DNA of 64,000 nucleotides from Coriaria nepalensis. Taxonomy: Eukaryota; Streptophyta; Magnoliopsida; Cucurbitales; Coriariaceae. Positions 52,421 to 63,374 of this stretch are shown here, one piece after another. Numbering within the stretch: the first letter of the stretch is position 1; the number at the start of each line of letters is the position of its first letter. The DNA is taken from assembly GCA_027186245.1 (NCBI GenBank), contig CP114482.1:24881209-24945208 (forward strand), given 5' to 3'. The translations under genes and the position numbers were made by a program. The notes under the pieces were generated by a model, which was not told where the DNA came from, made no database searches, and saw nothing but the letters and a program-made list of their open reading frames with translations.

Positions 52421-55362
52421 TAGAATTCTTTCGACTTACTTTTAATTGATTTAATGACTAGAGAAGACTCAATGACATGATTTTAAGGCTAAACAAACGC
52501 ATAATTGCCTTCAATAGATCAATTGCATGTTTTTCACAAGAGTTATGTTTGAAATGCGAAAATAGAATTTGTTTGAATTGATTTCGTATGATTTATTGAC
52601 TAATAGTGGCTCAATGACCTGATTTTATGGCTATACAAATGCATAGTTGCCTTCAAAATATCCGTTGCAAATTATGCACGAAAGTCGTGGTTGAAGTGCC
52701 AAAATAGATTTCGTTCGAATTCCTTTGAAGTGATTTAATTACTAGAAGAGACTCAATGGCATGATTTCAAGGCTAAACAATGGGTAATTTACTTGAATAG
52801 ATCTATCGCAAGTTATGCACAAAAGTCTCATTTAAAGAGCGAAAATAGAATACGTTCGAATTGCTTTCAAATGATTTGATGACTACAAGAAACTCAATGA
52901 CATGATTTTAAGGCTAAAAAGATGCATAGTTGCCGTCAATGGTTGAATTGGAAGTTCTGAACGAAAGTCGTGTTTGAAGTGCGAAAAAGTAGAATTCTTT
53001 CGACTTACTTTTAATTGATTTAATGACTAGAGAAGACTCAATGACATGATTTTAAGGCTAAACAAACGCATAATTGCCTTCAATAGATCAATTGCATGTT
53101 TTCGACAAAAGTTGTGCTTGAAATGCGAAAATAGAATTTGTTTGAATTGATTTCGTATGATTTATTGACTAATAGTGGCTCAATGACCTGATTTTAAGGC
53201 TATACAAATGCATAGTTGCCTTCAAAAGATACATTGCAAATTATGCACGAAAGTCGTGGTTGAAGTGCGAAAATAGATTTCGTTCGAATTGCTTTGTAGT
53301 TATTTAATTACTAGAAGAGACTCAATGACATGATTTGAAGGCTAAACAATGGGAAATTTACTTGAATAGATCAATCACAAGTCATGCACAAAGGTCTCGT
53401 TTAAAGAGCGAAAATAGAATTCGTTCGAATTGCTTTCAAATGATTTGATGACTACAAGAAACTCAATGACATGATTTTAAGGCTAAAAAGATGCATAGTT
53501 GCCGTCAATGGTTGAATTGGAAGTTCTGAACGAAAGTCGTGTTTGAAGTGCGAAAAAGTAGAATTCTTTTGACTTACTTTCAATTGATTTAATGACTAGA
53601 GTAGACTAAATAACATGATTTTAAGGCTAAACAAATGCATAATTGCCTTCAACAGATCAATTGCATGTTTTGCACAAAAGTTGTGTTTGGAATTCGAAAA
53701 TAGAATTTGTTTGAATTGATTTCGAATGATTTATTGACTAAAAGTGGCTCAATGACCTGATTTTAAGGCTATAAAAATGCATAGTTGCCTTCAAAATATC
53801 CATTGCAAATTATGCACGAAAGTCGTGGTTGAAGTGCGAAAATAGATTTCGTTCGAATTCCTTTGAAGTGATTTAATTACTAGAAGAGACTCAATTGCAT
53901 GTTTTCAAGGCTAAACAATGGGTAATTTACTTGAATAGATCAATCGCAAGTTATGCACAAAAGTCTCGTTTAAAGAGCGAAAATAGAATACGTTCGAATT
54001 GCTTTCAAATGATTTGATGACTACAAGAAACTCAATGACATGATTTTAAGGCTAAAAAGATGCATAGTTGCCGTCAATGGTTGAATTGGAAGTTCTGAAA
54101 GAAAGTCGTGTTTGAAGTGCGAAAAAGTAGAATTCTTTCGACTTAGTTTTAATTGATTTAATGACAAGAGAAGACTCAATGACATGATTTTAAGGCTAAA
54201 CAAACGCATAATTGCCTTCAATAGATCAATTGCATGTTTTCGACAAAAGTTGTGTTTGAAATGCGAAAATAGAATTTGTTTGAATTGATTTCGTATGATT
54301 TATTGACTAATAGTGGCTCAATGACCTGATTTTAAGGCTATAAAAATGCATAGTTGCCTTCAAAAGATACATTGCAAATTATGCACGAAAGTCGTGGTTG
54401 AAATGCGAAAATAGATTTCGTTCGAATTGCTTTGAAGTGATTTAATTACTACAAGAGACTCAATGACATGATTTGAAGGCTAAACAATGGGTAATTTACT
54501 TGAATAGATCAATCACAAGTCATGCACAAAGGTCTCGTTTAAAGAGCGAAAATAGAATTCGTTCGAATTGCTTTCAAATGATTTGATGACTACAAGAAAC
54601 TCAATGACATGATTTTAAGGCTAAAAAGATGCATAGTTGCCGTCAATGGTTGAATTGGAAGTTCTGAACGAAAGTCGTGTTTGAAGTGCGAAAAAGTAGA
54701 ATTCTGTCGACTTACTTTCAATTGATTTAATGACTAGAGAAGACTAAATAACATGATTTTAAGGCTAATTAAATGCATAATTGCCTTCAACAGATCAATT
54801 GCATGTTTTTCACAAGAGTTATGTTTGAAATCCGAAAATAGAATTTGTTTGAATTGATTTCGTATGATTTATTGACTAAAAGTGGCTCAATGACCTGATT
54901 TTAAGGCTATAAAAATGCATAGTTGCCTTCAAAATATCCATTGCAAATTATGCACGAAAGTCGTGGTTGAAGTGCGAAAATAGATTTCGTTCGAATTCCT
55001 TTGAAGTGATTTAATTACTAGAAGAGACTCAATTGCATGATTTCAAGGCTAAACAATGGGTAATTTACTTGAATAGCTATATCGCAAGTTATGCACAAAA
55101 GTCTCATTTAAAGAGCGAAAATAGAATACGTTCGAATTGCTTTCAAATGATTTGATGACTACAAGAAACTCAATGACATGATTTTAAGGCTAAAAAGATG
55201 CATAGTTGCCGTCAATGGTTGAATTGGAAGTTCTGAACGAATGTCGTGTTTGAAGTGCGAAAAAGTAGAATTCTTTCGATTTACTTTTAATTGATTTAAT
55301 GACTAGAGAAGACTCAATGACATGATTTTAAGGCTAAACAAACGCATAATTGCCTTCAATAG

Positions 55363-56403
55363 ATCAATTGCATGTTTTCGACAAAAGTTGTGCTTGAAAT
55401 GCGAAAATAGAATTTGTTTGAATTGATTTCGTATGATTTATTGACTAATAGTAGCTCAATGACCTAATTTTATGGCTATACAAATGCATAGTTGCTTTCA
55501 AAAGATACATTGCAAATTATGCACGAAAGTCGTGGTTGAAATGCGAAAATAGATTTCGTTCGAATTGCTTTGAAGTGATTTAATTACTACAAAAGACTCA
55601 ATGACATGATTTGAAGGCTAAACAATGGGTAATTTACTTGAATAGATCAATCACAAGTCATGCACAAAGGTCTCGTTTAAAGAGCGAAAATAGAATTCGT
55701 TCGAATTGCTTTCAAATGATTTGATGACTACAAGAAACTCAATGACATGATTTTAAGGCTAAAAAGATGCATAGTTGCCGTCAATGGTTGAATTGGAAGT
55801 TCGGAACGAAAGTTGTGTTTGAAGTGCGAAAAAGTAGAATTCTTTCGACTTACTTTTAATTGATTTAATGACTAGAGAAGACTCAATGACATGATTTTAA
55901 GGCTAAACAAACGCATAATTGCCTTCAATAGATCAATTGCATGTTTTCGACAAAAGCTGTGTTTGAAATGCGAAAATAGAATTTGTTTGAATTGATTTCG
56001 TATGATTTATTGACTAATAGTGGCTCAATGACCTGATTTTAAGGCTATACAAATGCATAGTTGCCTTCAAAATAACCGTTGCAAATTATGCACGAAAGTC
56101 GTGGTTGAAGTGCCAAAATGGATTTCGTTCGAATTCCTTTGAAGTGATTTAATTACTAGAAGAGACTCAATGGCATGATTTCAAGGCTAAACAATGGGTA
56201 ATTTACTTGAATAGATCAATCGCAAGTTATGCACAAAAGTCTCATTTAAAGAGCGAAAATAGAATACGTTCGAATTGCTTTCAAATGATTTGATGACAAC
56301 AAGAAACTCAATGACATGATTTTAAGGCTAAAAAGATGCATAGTTGCCGTCAATGGTTGAATTGGAAGTTCTGAACGAAAGTCGTGTTTGAAGTGCGAAA
56401 AAG
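55363..56403 (+). repeat. 3,983-bp-offset duplication, copy 2
   Basis: Partner of 51,380-52,420. It diverges from the first copy at the next A, where this copy has TTTCAATTGATTT and AAGACTAAATAAC while the first has TTTTAATTGATTT and AAGACTCAATGAC. Confidence 0.85.
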
Positions 56404-57004
56404 TAGAATTCTTTCGACTTACTTTCAATTGATTTAATGACTAGAGAAGACTAAATAACATGATTTTAAGGCTAATTAAATGCATAATTGCCTTCAACAG
56501 ATCAATTGCATGTTTTTCACAAGAGTTATGTTTGAAATCCGAAAATAGAATTTGTTTGAATTGATTTCGTATGATTTATTGACTAAAAGTGGCTCAATGA
56601 CCAGATTTTAAGGCTATACAAATGCATAGTTGCCTTCAAAAGGTACATTGCAAATTATGCACGAAAGTCGTGGTTGAAGTGCGAAAATAGATTTCGTTCG
56701 AATTCCTTTGAAGTGATTTAATTACTAGAAGAGACTCAATTGCATGATTTCAAGGCTAAACAATGGGTAATTTACTTGAATAGATCTATCGCAAGTTATG
56801 CACAAAAGTCTCATTTAAAGAGCGAAAATAGGATTCGTTCGAATTGCTTTGAAATGATTTAATGACCACAAGAAACTCAATGACATGATTTTAAGGCCAA
56901 AAAGATGCATAGTTGCCTTCAATGGTTGAATTGGAAGTTCGGAACGAAAGTTGTGTTTGAAGTGCGAAAAAGTAGAATTCTTTCGACTTACTTTTAATTG
57001 ATTT

Positions 57005-59635
57005 AATGACTAGAGAAGACTCAATGACAAGATTTTAAGGCTAAACAAACGCATAATTGCCTTCAATAGATCAATTGCATGTTTTCGACAAAAGTTGTGT
57101 TTGAAATGCGAAAATAGAATTTGTTTGAATTGATTTCGTATGATTTATTGACTAATAGTGGCTCAATGACCTGATTTTAAGGCTATAAAAATGCATAGTT
57201 GCCTTCAAAAGATACATTGCAAATTATGCACGAAAGTCGTGGTTGAAATGCGAAAATAGATTTCGTTCGAATTGCTTTGAAGTGGTTTAATTACTACAAG
57301 AGACTCAATGACATGATTTGAAGGCCAAACAATGGGTAATTTACTTGAATAGATCAATCACAAGTCATGCACAAAGGTCTCGTTTAAAGAGCGAAAATAG
57401 AATTCGTTCGAATTGCTTTCAAATGATTTGATGACTACAAGAAACTCAATGACATGATTTTAAGGCTAAAAAGATGCATAGTTGCCGTCAATGGTTGAAT
57501 TGGAAGTTCTGAACGAAAGTCGTGTTTGAAGTGCGAAAAAGTAGAATTCTTTCGACTTACTTTCAATTGATTTATGGACTAGAGAAGACGAAATAACACG
57601 ATTTTAATGCTAATTAAATGCATAATTGCCTTCAACAGATCAATTGCATGTTTTTCACAAGAGTTGTGTTTCAAATCCGAAAATAGAATTTGTTTGAATT
57701 GATTTCGTATGATTTATTGACTAAAAGTGGCTCAATGGCCAGATTTTAAGGCTATACAAATGCATAGTTGCCTTCAAAATATCCATTGCAAATTATGCAC
57801 GAAAGTCGTGGTTGAAGTGCGGAAATAGATTTCGTTCGAATTCCTTTGAAGTGATTTAATTACTAGAAGAGACTCAATTGCATGATTTCAAGGCTAAACA
57901 ATGGGTAATTTACTTGAATAGCTCTATCGCAAGTTATGCACAAAAGTCTCATTTAAAGAGCGAAAATAGAATACGTTCGAATTGCTTTCAAATGATTTGA
58001 TGACTACAAGAAACTCAATGACATGATTTTAAGGCTAAAAAGATGCATAGTTGCCGTCAATGGTTGAATTGGAAGTTCTGAACGAATGTCTTGTTTGAAG
58101 TGCGAAAAAGTAGAATTCTTTCGACTTACTTTTAATTGATTTAATGACTAGAGAAGACTCAATGACATGACTTTAAGGCTAAACAAACGCATAATTGCCT
58201 TCAATAGATCAATTGCATGTTTTCGACAAAAGTTGTGCTTGAAATGCGAAAATAGAATTTGTTTGAATTGATTTCGTATGATTTATTGACTAATAGTGGC
58301 TCAATGACCTGATTTTATGGCTATACAAATGCATAGTTGCCTTCAAAAGATACATTGCAAATTATGAACGAAAGTCGTGGTTGAAGTGCGAAAATAGATT
58401 TCGTTCGAATTGCTTTGAAGTTATTTAATTACTAGAAGAGACTCAATGACATGATTTGAAGGCTAAACAATGGGAAATTTACTTGAATAGATCAATCACA
58501 AGGCATGCACAAAGGTCTCGTTTAAAGAGCGAAAATAGAATTCGTTCGAATTGCTTTCAAATGATTTGATGACTACAAGAAACTCAACGACATGATTTTA
58601 AGGCTAAAAAGATGCATAGTTGCCGTCAATGGTTGAATTGGAAGTTCTGAACGAAAGTCGTGTTTGAAGTGAGAAAAAGTAGAATTCTTTCAACCTACTT
58701 TCAATTGATTTAATGACTAGAGAAGACAAAATAACATGATTTTAAGGCTAAACAAATGCATAATTGCCTTCAACAGATCAATTGCATGTTTTGCACAAAA
58801 ATTGTGTTTGAAATCCGAAAATAGAATTTGTTTGAATTGATTTCGAATGATTTATTGACTAAAAGTGGCTCAATGACAAGATTTTATGGCTATACAAATG
58901 CATAGTTGCTTTCAAATGATTTGATGACTACAAGAAACTCAATGACATGATTTTAAGGCCAAAAAGATGCATACTTGCCGTCAATGGTTGAATTGGAAGT
59001 TCTGAACGAAAGTCGTGTTTGAAGTGTGAAAAAGTAAAATTCTTTCGACTTACTTTCAATTGATTTAATGACTAGAGAAGACTAAATAACCTGATTTTAA
59101 GGCTAATTAAATGCATAATTGCCTTCAACAGATCAATTGCATGTTTTTCACAAGAGTTGTGTTTGAAATCCGAAAATAGAATTTGTTTGAATTGATTTCG
59201 TATGATTTATTGACTAATAGTGGCTCAATGACCAGATTTTAAGGCTATACAAATGCATAGTTGCCTTCAAAATATCCATTGCAAATTATGCACGAAAGTC
59301 GTGGTTGAAGTGCGAAAATTGATTTCGTTCGAATTCCTTTGAAGTGATTTAATTACTAGAATAGACTCAATGGCATGATTTCAAGGCTAAACAATGGGTA
59401 ATTTACATGAATAGATCAATCGCAAGTTATGCACAAAAGTCTCATTTAAAGAGCGAAAATAGAATTCGTTCGAATTGATTTCAAATGATTTGATAACTAC
59501 AAGAGACTCAGTGACATGATTTTAAGGCTAAAAAGATGCATAGTTGCCGTCAATGGTTGAATTGGAAGTTCTGAACGAAAGTCGTGTTTGAAGTGCGAAA
59601 AAGTAGAATTCTTTCGACTTACTTTCAATTGATTT
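57005..59635 (+). repeat. 2,631-bp tandem duplication, copy 1
   Basis: Markers recur at +2,631 bp: TCAATGACAAGATTTTAAGG (57,021 and 59,652), TTTATGGACTAGAGAAGACG (57,571 and 60,202), TTATGAACGAAAG, CAAGGCATGCAC, TTTCAACCTACTTTC, and the out-of-register junction described separately. The period equals five units less 214 bp. Copy-specific bases noticed include AATGGCCAG near 57,735 and TTTTAATGCTAATT near 57,603. Confidence 0.92.
58682..59036 (+). repeat. 355-bp unit: out-of-register B-to-D deletion
   Basis: A starts at 58,682 and 59,037 are 355 bp apart, 214 bp short of a full unit. The B monomer reads CATAGTTGCTTTCAAA and then continues as the first part of D (TGATTTGATGACTACAAG). The 11-base block TTGCTTTCAAA at 58,906 exists at both parental sites (mid-B and the D start), as seen in the intact unit at 51,509 and 51,723. 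Unlike the other monomer losses, about one and a half monomers are removed and the monomer phase is broken. Confidence 0.92.
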
Positions 59636-62266
59636 AATCACTAGAGAAGACTCAATGACAAGATTTTAAGGCTAAACAAACGCATAATTGCCTTCAATAG
59701 ATCAATTGCATGTTTTCGACAAAAGTTGTGTTTGAAATGCGAAAATAGAATTTGTTTGAATTGATTTCGTATGATTTATTGACTAATAGTGGCTCAATGA
59801 CCTGATTTTAAGGCTATAAAAATGCATAGTTGCCTTCAAAAGATACATTGCAAATTATGCACGAAAGTCGTGGTTGAAATGCGAAAATAGATTTCGTTCG
59901 AATTGCTTTGAAGTGGTTTAATTACTACAAGAGACTCAATGACATGATTTGAAGGCCAAACAATGGGTAATTTACTTGAATAGATCAATCACAAGTCATG
60001 CACAAAGGTCTCGTTTAAAGAGCGAAAATAGAATTCGTTCGAATTGCTTTCAAATGATTTGATGACTACAAGAAACTCAATGACATGATTTTAAGGCTAA
60101 AAAGATGCATAGTTGCCGTCAATGGTTGAATTGGAAGTTCTGAACGAAAGTCGTGTTTGAAGTGCGAAAAAGTAGAATTCTTTCGACTTACTTTCAATTG
60201 ATTTATGGACTAGAGAAGACGAAATAACACGATTTTAAGGCTAATTAAATGCATAATTGCCTTCAACAGATCAATTGCATGTTTTTCACAAGAGTTGTGT
60301 TTCAAATCCGAAAATAGAATTTGTTTGAATTGATTTCGTATGATTTATTGACTAAAAGTGGCTCAATGACCAGATTTTAAGGCTATACAAATGCATAGTT
60401 GCCTTCAAAATATCCATTGCAAATTATGCACGAAAGTCGTGGTTGAAGTGCGGAAATAGATTTCGTTCGAATTCCTTTGAAGTGATTTAATTACTAGAAG
60501 AGACTCAATTGCATGATTTCAAGGCTAAACAATGGGTAATTTACTTGAATAGCTCTATCGCAAGTTATGCACAAAAGTCTCATTTAAAGAGCGAAAATAG
60601 AATACGTTCGAATTGCTTTCAAATGATTTGATGACTACAAGAAACTCAATGACATGATTTTAAGGCTAAAAAGATGCATAGTTGCCGTCAATGGTTGAAT
60701 TGGAAGTTCTGAACGAATGTCTTGTTTGAAGTGCGAAAAAGTAGAATTCTTTCGACTTACTTTTAATTGATTTAATGACTAGAGAAGACTCAATGACATG
60801 ACTTTAAGGCTAAACAAACGCATAATTGCCTTCAATAGATCAATTGCATGTTTTCGACAAAAGTTGTGCTTGAAATGCGAAAATAGAATTTGTTTGAATT
60901 GATTTCGTATGATTTATTGACTAATAGTGGCTCAATGACCTGATTTTATGGCTATACAAATGCATAGTTGCCTTCAAAAGATACATTGCAAATTATGAAC
61001 GAAAGTCGTGGTTGAAGTGCGAAAATAGATTTCGTTCGAATTGCTTTGAAGTTATTTAATTACTAGAAGAGACTCAATGACATGATTTGAAGGCTAAACA
61101 ATGGGAAATTTACTTGAATAGATCAATCACAAGGCATGCACAAAGGTCTCGTTTAAAGAGCGAAAATAGAATTCGTTCGAATTGCTTTCAAATGATTTGA
61201 TGACTACAAGAAACTCAACGACATGATTTTCAGGCTAAAAAGATGCATAGTTGCCGTCAATGGTTGAATTGGAAGTTCTGAACGAAAGTCGTGTTTGAAG
61301 TGAGAAAAAGTAGAATTCTTTCAACCTACTTTCAATTGATTTAATGACTAGAGAAGACAAAATAACAAGATTTTAAGGCTAAACAAATGCATAATTGCCT
61401 TCAATAGATCAATTGCATGTTTTGCACAAAAATTGTGTTTGAAATCCGAAAATAGAATTTGTTTGAATTGATTTCGAATGATTTATTGACTAAAAGTGGC
61501 TCAATGACAAGATTTTATGGCTATACAAATGCATAGTTGCTTTCAAATGATTTGATGACTACAAGAAACTCAATGACATGATTTTAAGGCCAAAAAGATG
61601 CATACTTGCCGTCAATGGTTGAATTGGAAGTTCTGAACGAAAGTCGTGTTTGAAGTGTGAAAAAGTAAAATTCTTTCGACTTACTTTCAATTGATTTAAT
61701 GACTAGAGAAGACTAAATAACATGATTTTAAGGCTAATTAAATGCATAATTGCCTTCAACAGATCAATTGCATGTTTTTCACAAGAGTTGTGTTTGAAAT
61801 CCGAAAATAGAATTTGTTTGAATTGATTTCGTATGATTCATTGACTAATAGTGGCTCAATGACCAGATTTTAAGGCTATACAAATGCATAGTTGCCTTCA
61901 AAATATCCATTGCAAATTATGCACGAAAGTCGTGGTTGAAGTGCGAAAATTGATTTCGTTCGAATTCCTTTGAAGTGATTTAATTACTAGAATAGACTCA
62001 ATGGCATGATTTCAAGGCTAAACAATGGGTAATTTACATGAATAGATCAATCGCAAGTTATGCACAAAAGTCTCATTTAAAGAGCGAAAATAGAATTCGT
62101 TCGAATTGATTTCAAATGATTTGATAACTACAAGAGACTCAGTGACATGATTTTAAGGCTAAAAAGATGCATAGTTGCCGTCAATGGTTGAATTGGAAGT
62201 TCTGAACGAAAGTCGTGTTTGAAGTGCGAAAAAGTAGAATTCTTTCGACTTACTTTCAATTGATTT
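59636..62266 (+). repeat. 2,631-bp tandem duplication, copy 2
   Basis: It follows copy 1 directly. Differences noticed are few: TTTTCAGGC near 61,228, ATAACAAGATTTT near 61,366, CAATAGATC near 61,402, and GATTCATTGAC near 61,837. The following unit (from about 62,237) does not continue as a third copy. Confidence 0.9.
61313..61667 (+). repeat. 355-bp unit: second copy of the out-of-register deletion
   Basis: The same TTGCTTTCAAA junction lies at 61,537, exactly 2,631 bp after the first. It was therefore copied with the 2,631-bp duplication after a single deletion event. Confidence 0.92.
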
Positions 62267-63374
62267 AATGACTAGAGAAGACTAAATAACATGATTTTAA
62301 GGCTAATTAAATGCATAATTGCCTTCAACAGATCAATTGCATGTTTTTCACAAGAGTTGTGTTTGAAATCCGAAAATAGAATTTGTTTGAATTGATTTCG
62401 TATGATTTATTGACTAATAGTGGCTCAATGACCAGATTTTAAGGCTATACAAATGCATAGTTGCCTTCAAAATATTCATTGCAAATTATGCACGAAAGTC
62501 GTGGTTGAAGGGCAAAAATAGATTTCGTTCGAATTCCTTTGAAGTGATTTAATTACTAGAATAGACTCAATGGCATGATTTCATGGCTAAACAATGGGTA
62601 ATTTACTTGAATGGATCAATCACAAGTCATGCACAAAAGTCTCATTTTAAAAGCGAAAATAGAATTCGTTCGAATTGCTTTCAAATGATTTGATGACAAC
62701 AAGAAACTCAATGACATGATTTTAAGGCTAAAAAGATGCATAGTTGCCGTCAATGGTTGAATTGGAAGTTCTGAACGAAACTCGTGTTTGAAGTGCGAAA
62801 AAGTAGAATTCTTTCGACTTACTTTCAATTGATTTAATGACTAGAGAAGACTAAATAACATGATTTTAAGGCTAATTAAATGCATAATTGCCTTCAACAG
62901 ATCAATTGCATGTTTTTCACAAGAGTTGTGTTTGAAATCCGAAAATAGAATTTGTTTGAATTGATTTCGTATGATTTATTGACTAATAGTGGCTCAATGA
63001 CCAGATTTTAAGGCTATACAAATGCATAGTTGCCTTCAAAATATTCATTGCAAATTATGCACGAACGTCGTGGTTGAAGTGCGAAAATAGATTTCGTTCG
63101 AATTCCTTCGAAGTGATTTAATTACTAGAATATAATCAATGGCATGATTTCATGGCTAAACAATGGGTAATTTACTTGAATGGATCAATCACAAGTCATG
63201 CACAAAAGTCTCATTTAAAGAGCGAAAATAGAATTCGTTCGAATTGCTTTCAAATGATTTGATAACTACAAGAGACTCAATGACATGATTTTAAGGCTAA
63301 AAAGATGCATAGTTGCCTTCAATGGTTGAATTGGAAGTTCTGAACGAAAGTCGTGTTTGAAGTGCGAAAAAGTA

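Noticed and set aside
18490..62828. Family of 60-70-codon minus-strand frames (starting MKVSRKNS, MKVSQKNS or MKAIMRLF) as genes
   Set aside because: All fall at the same place in the C/D to A part of the HOR and differ only by monomer variants. They span monomer boundaries, have no promoter or start context, and substitutions fall without regard to codon position.
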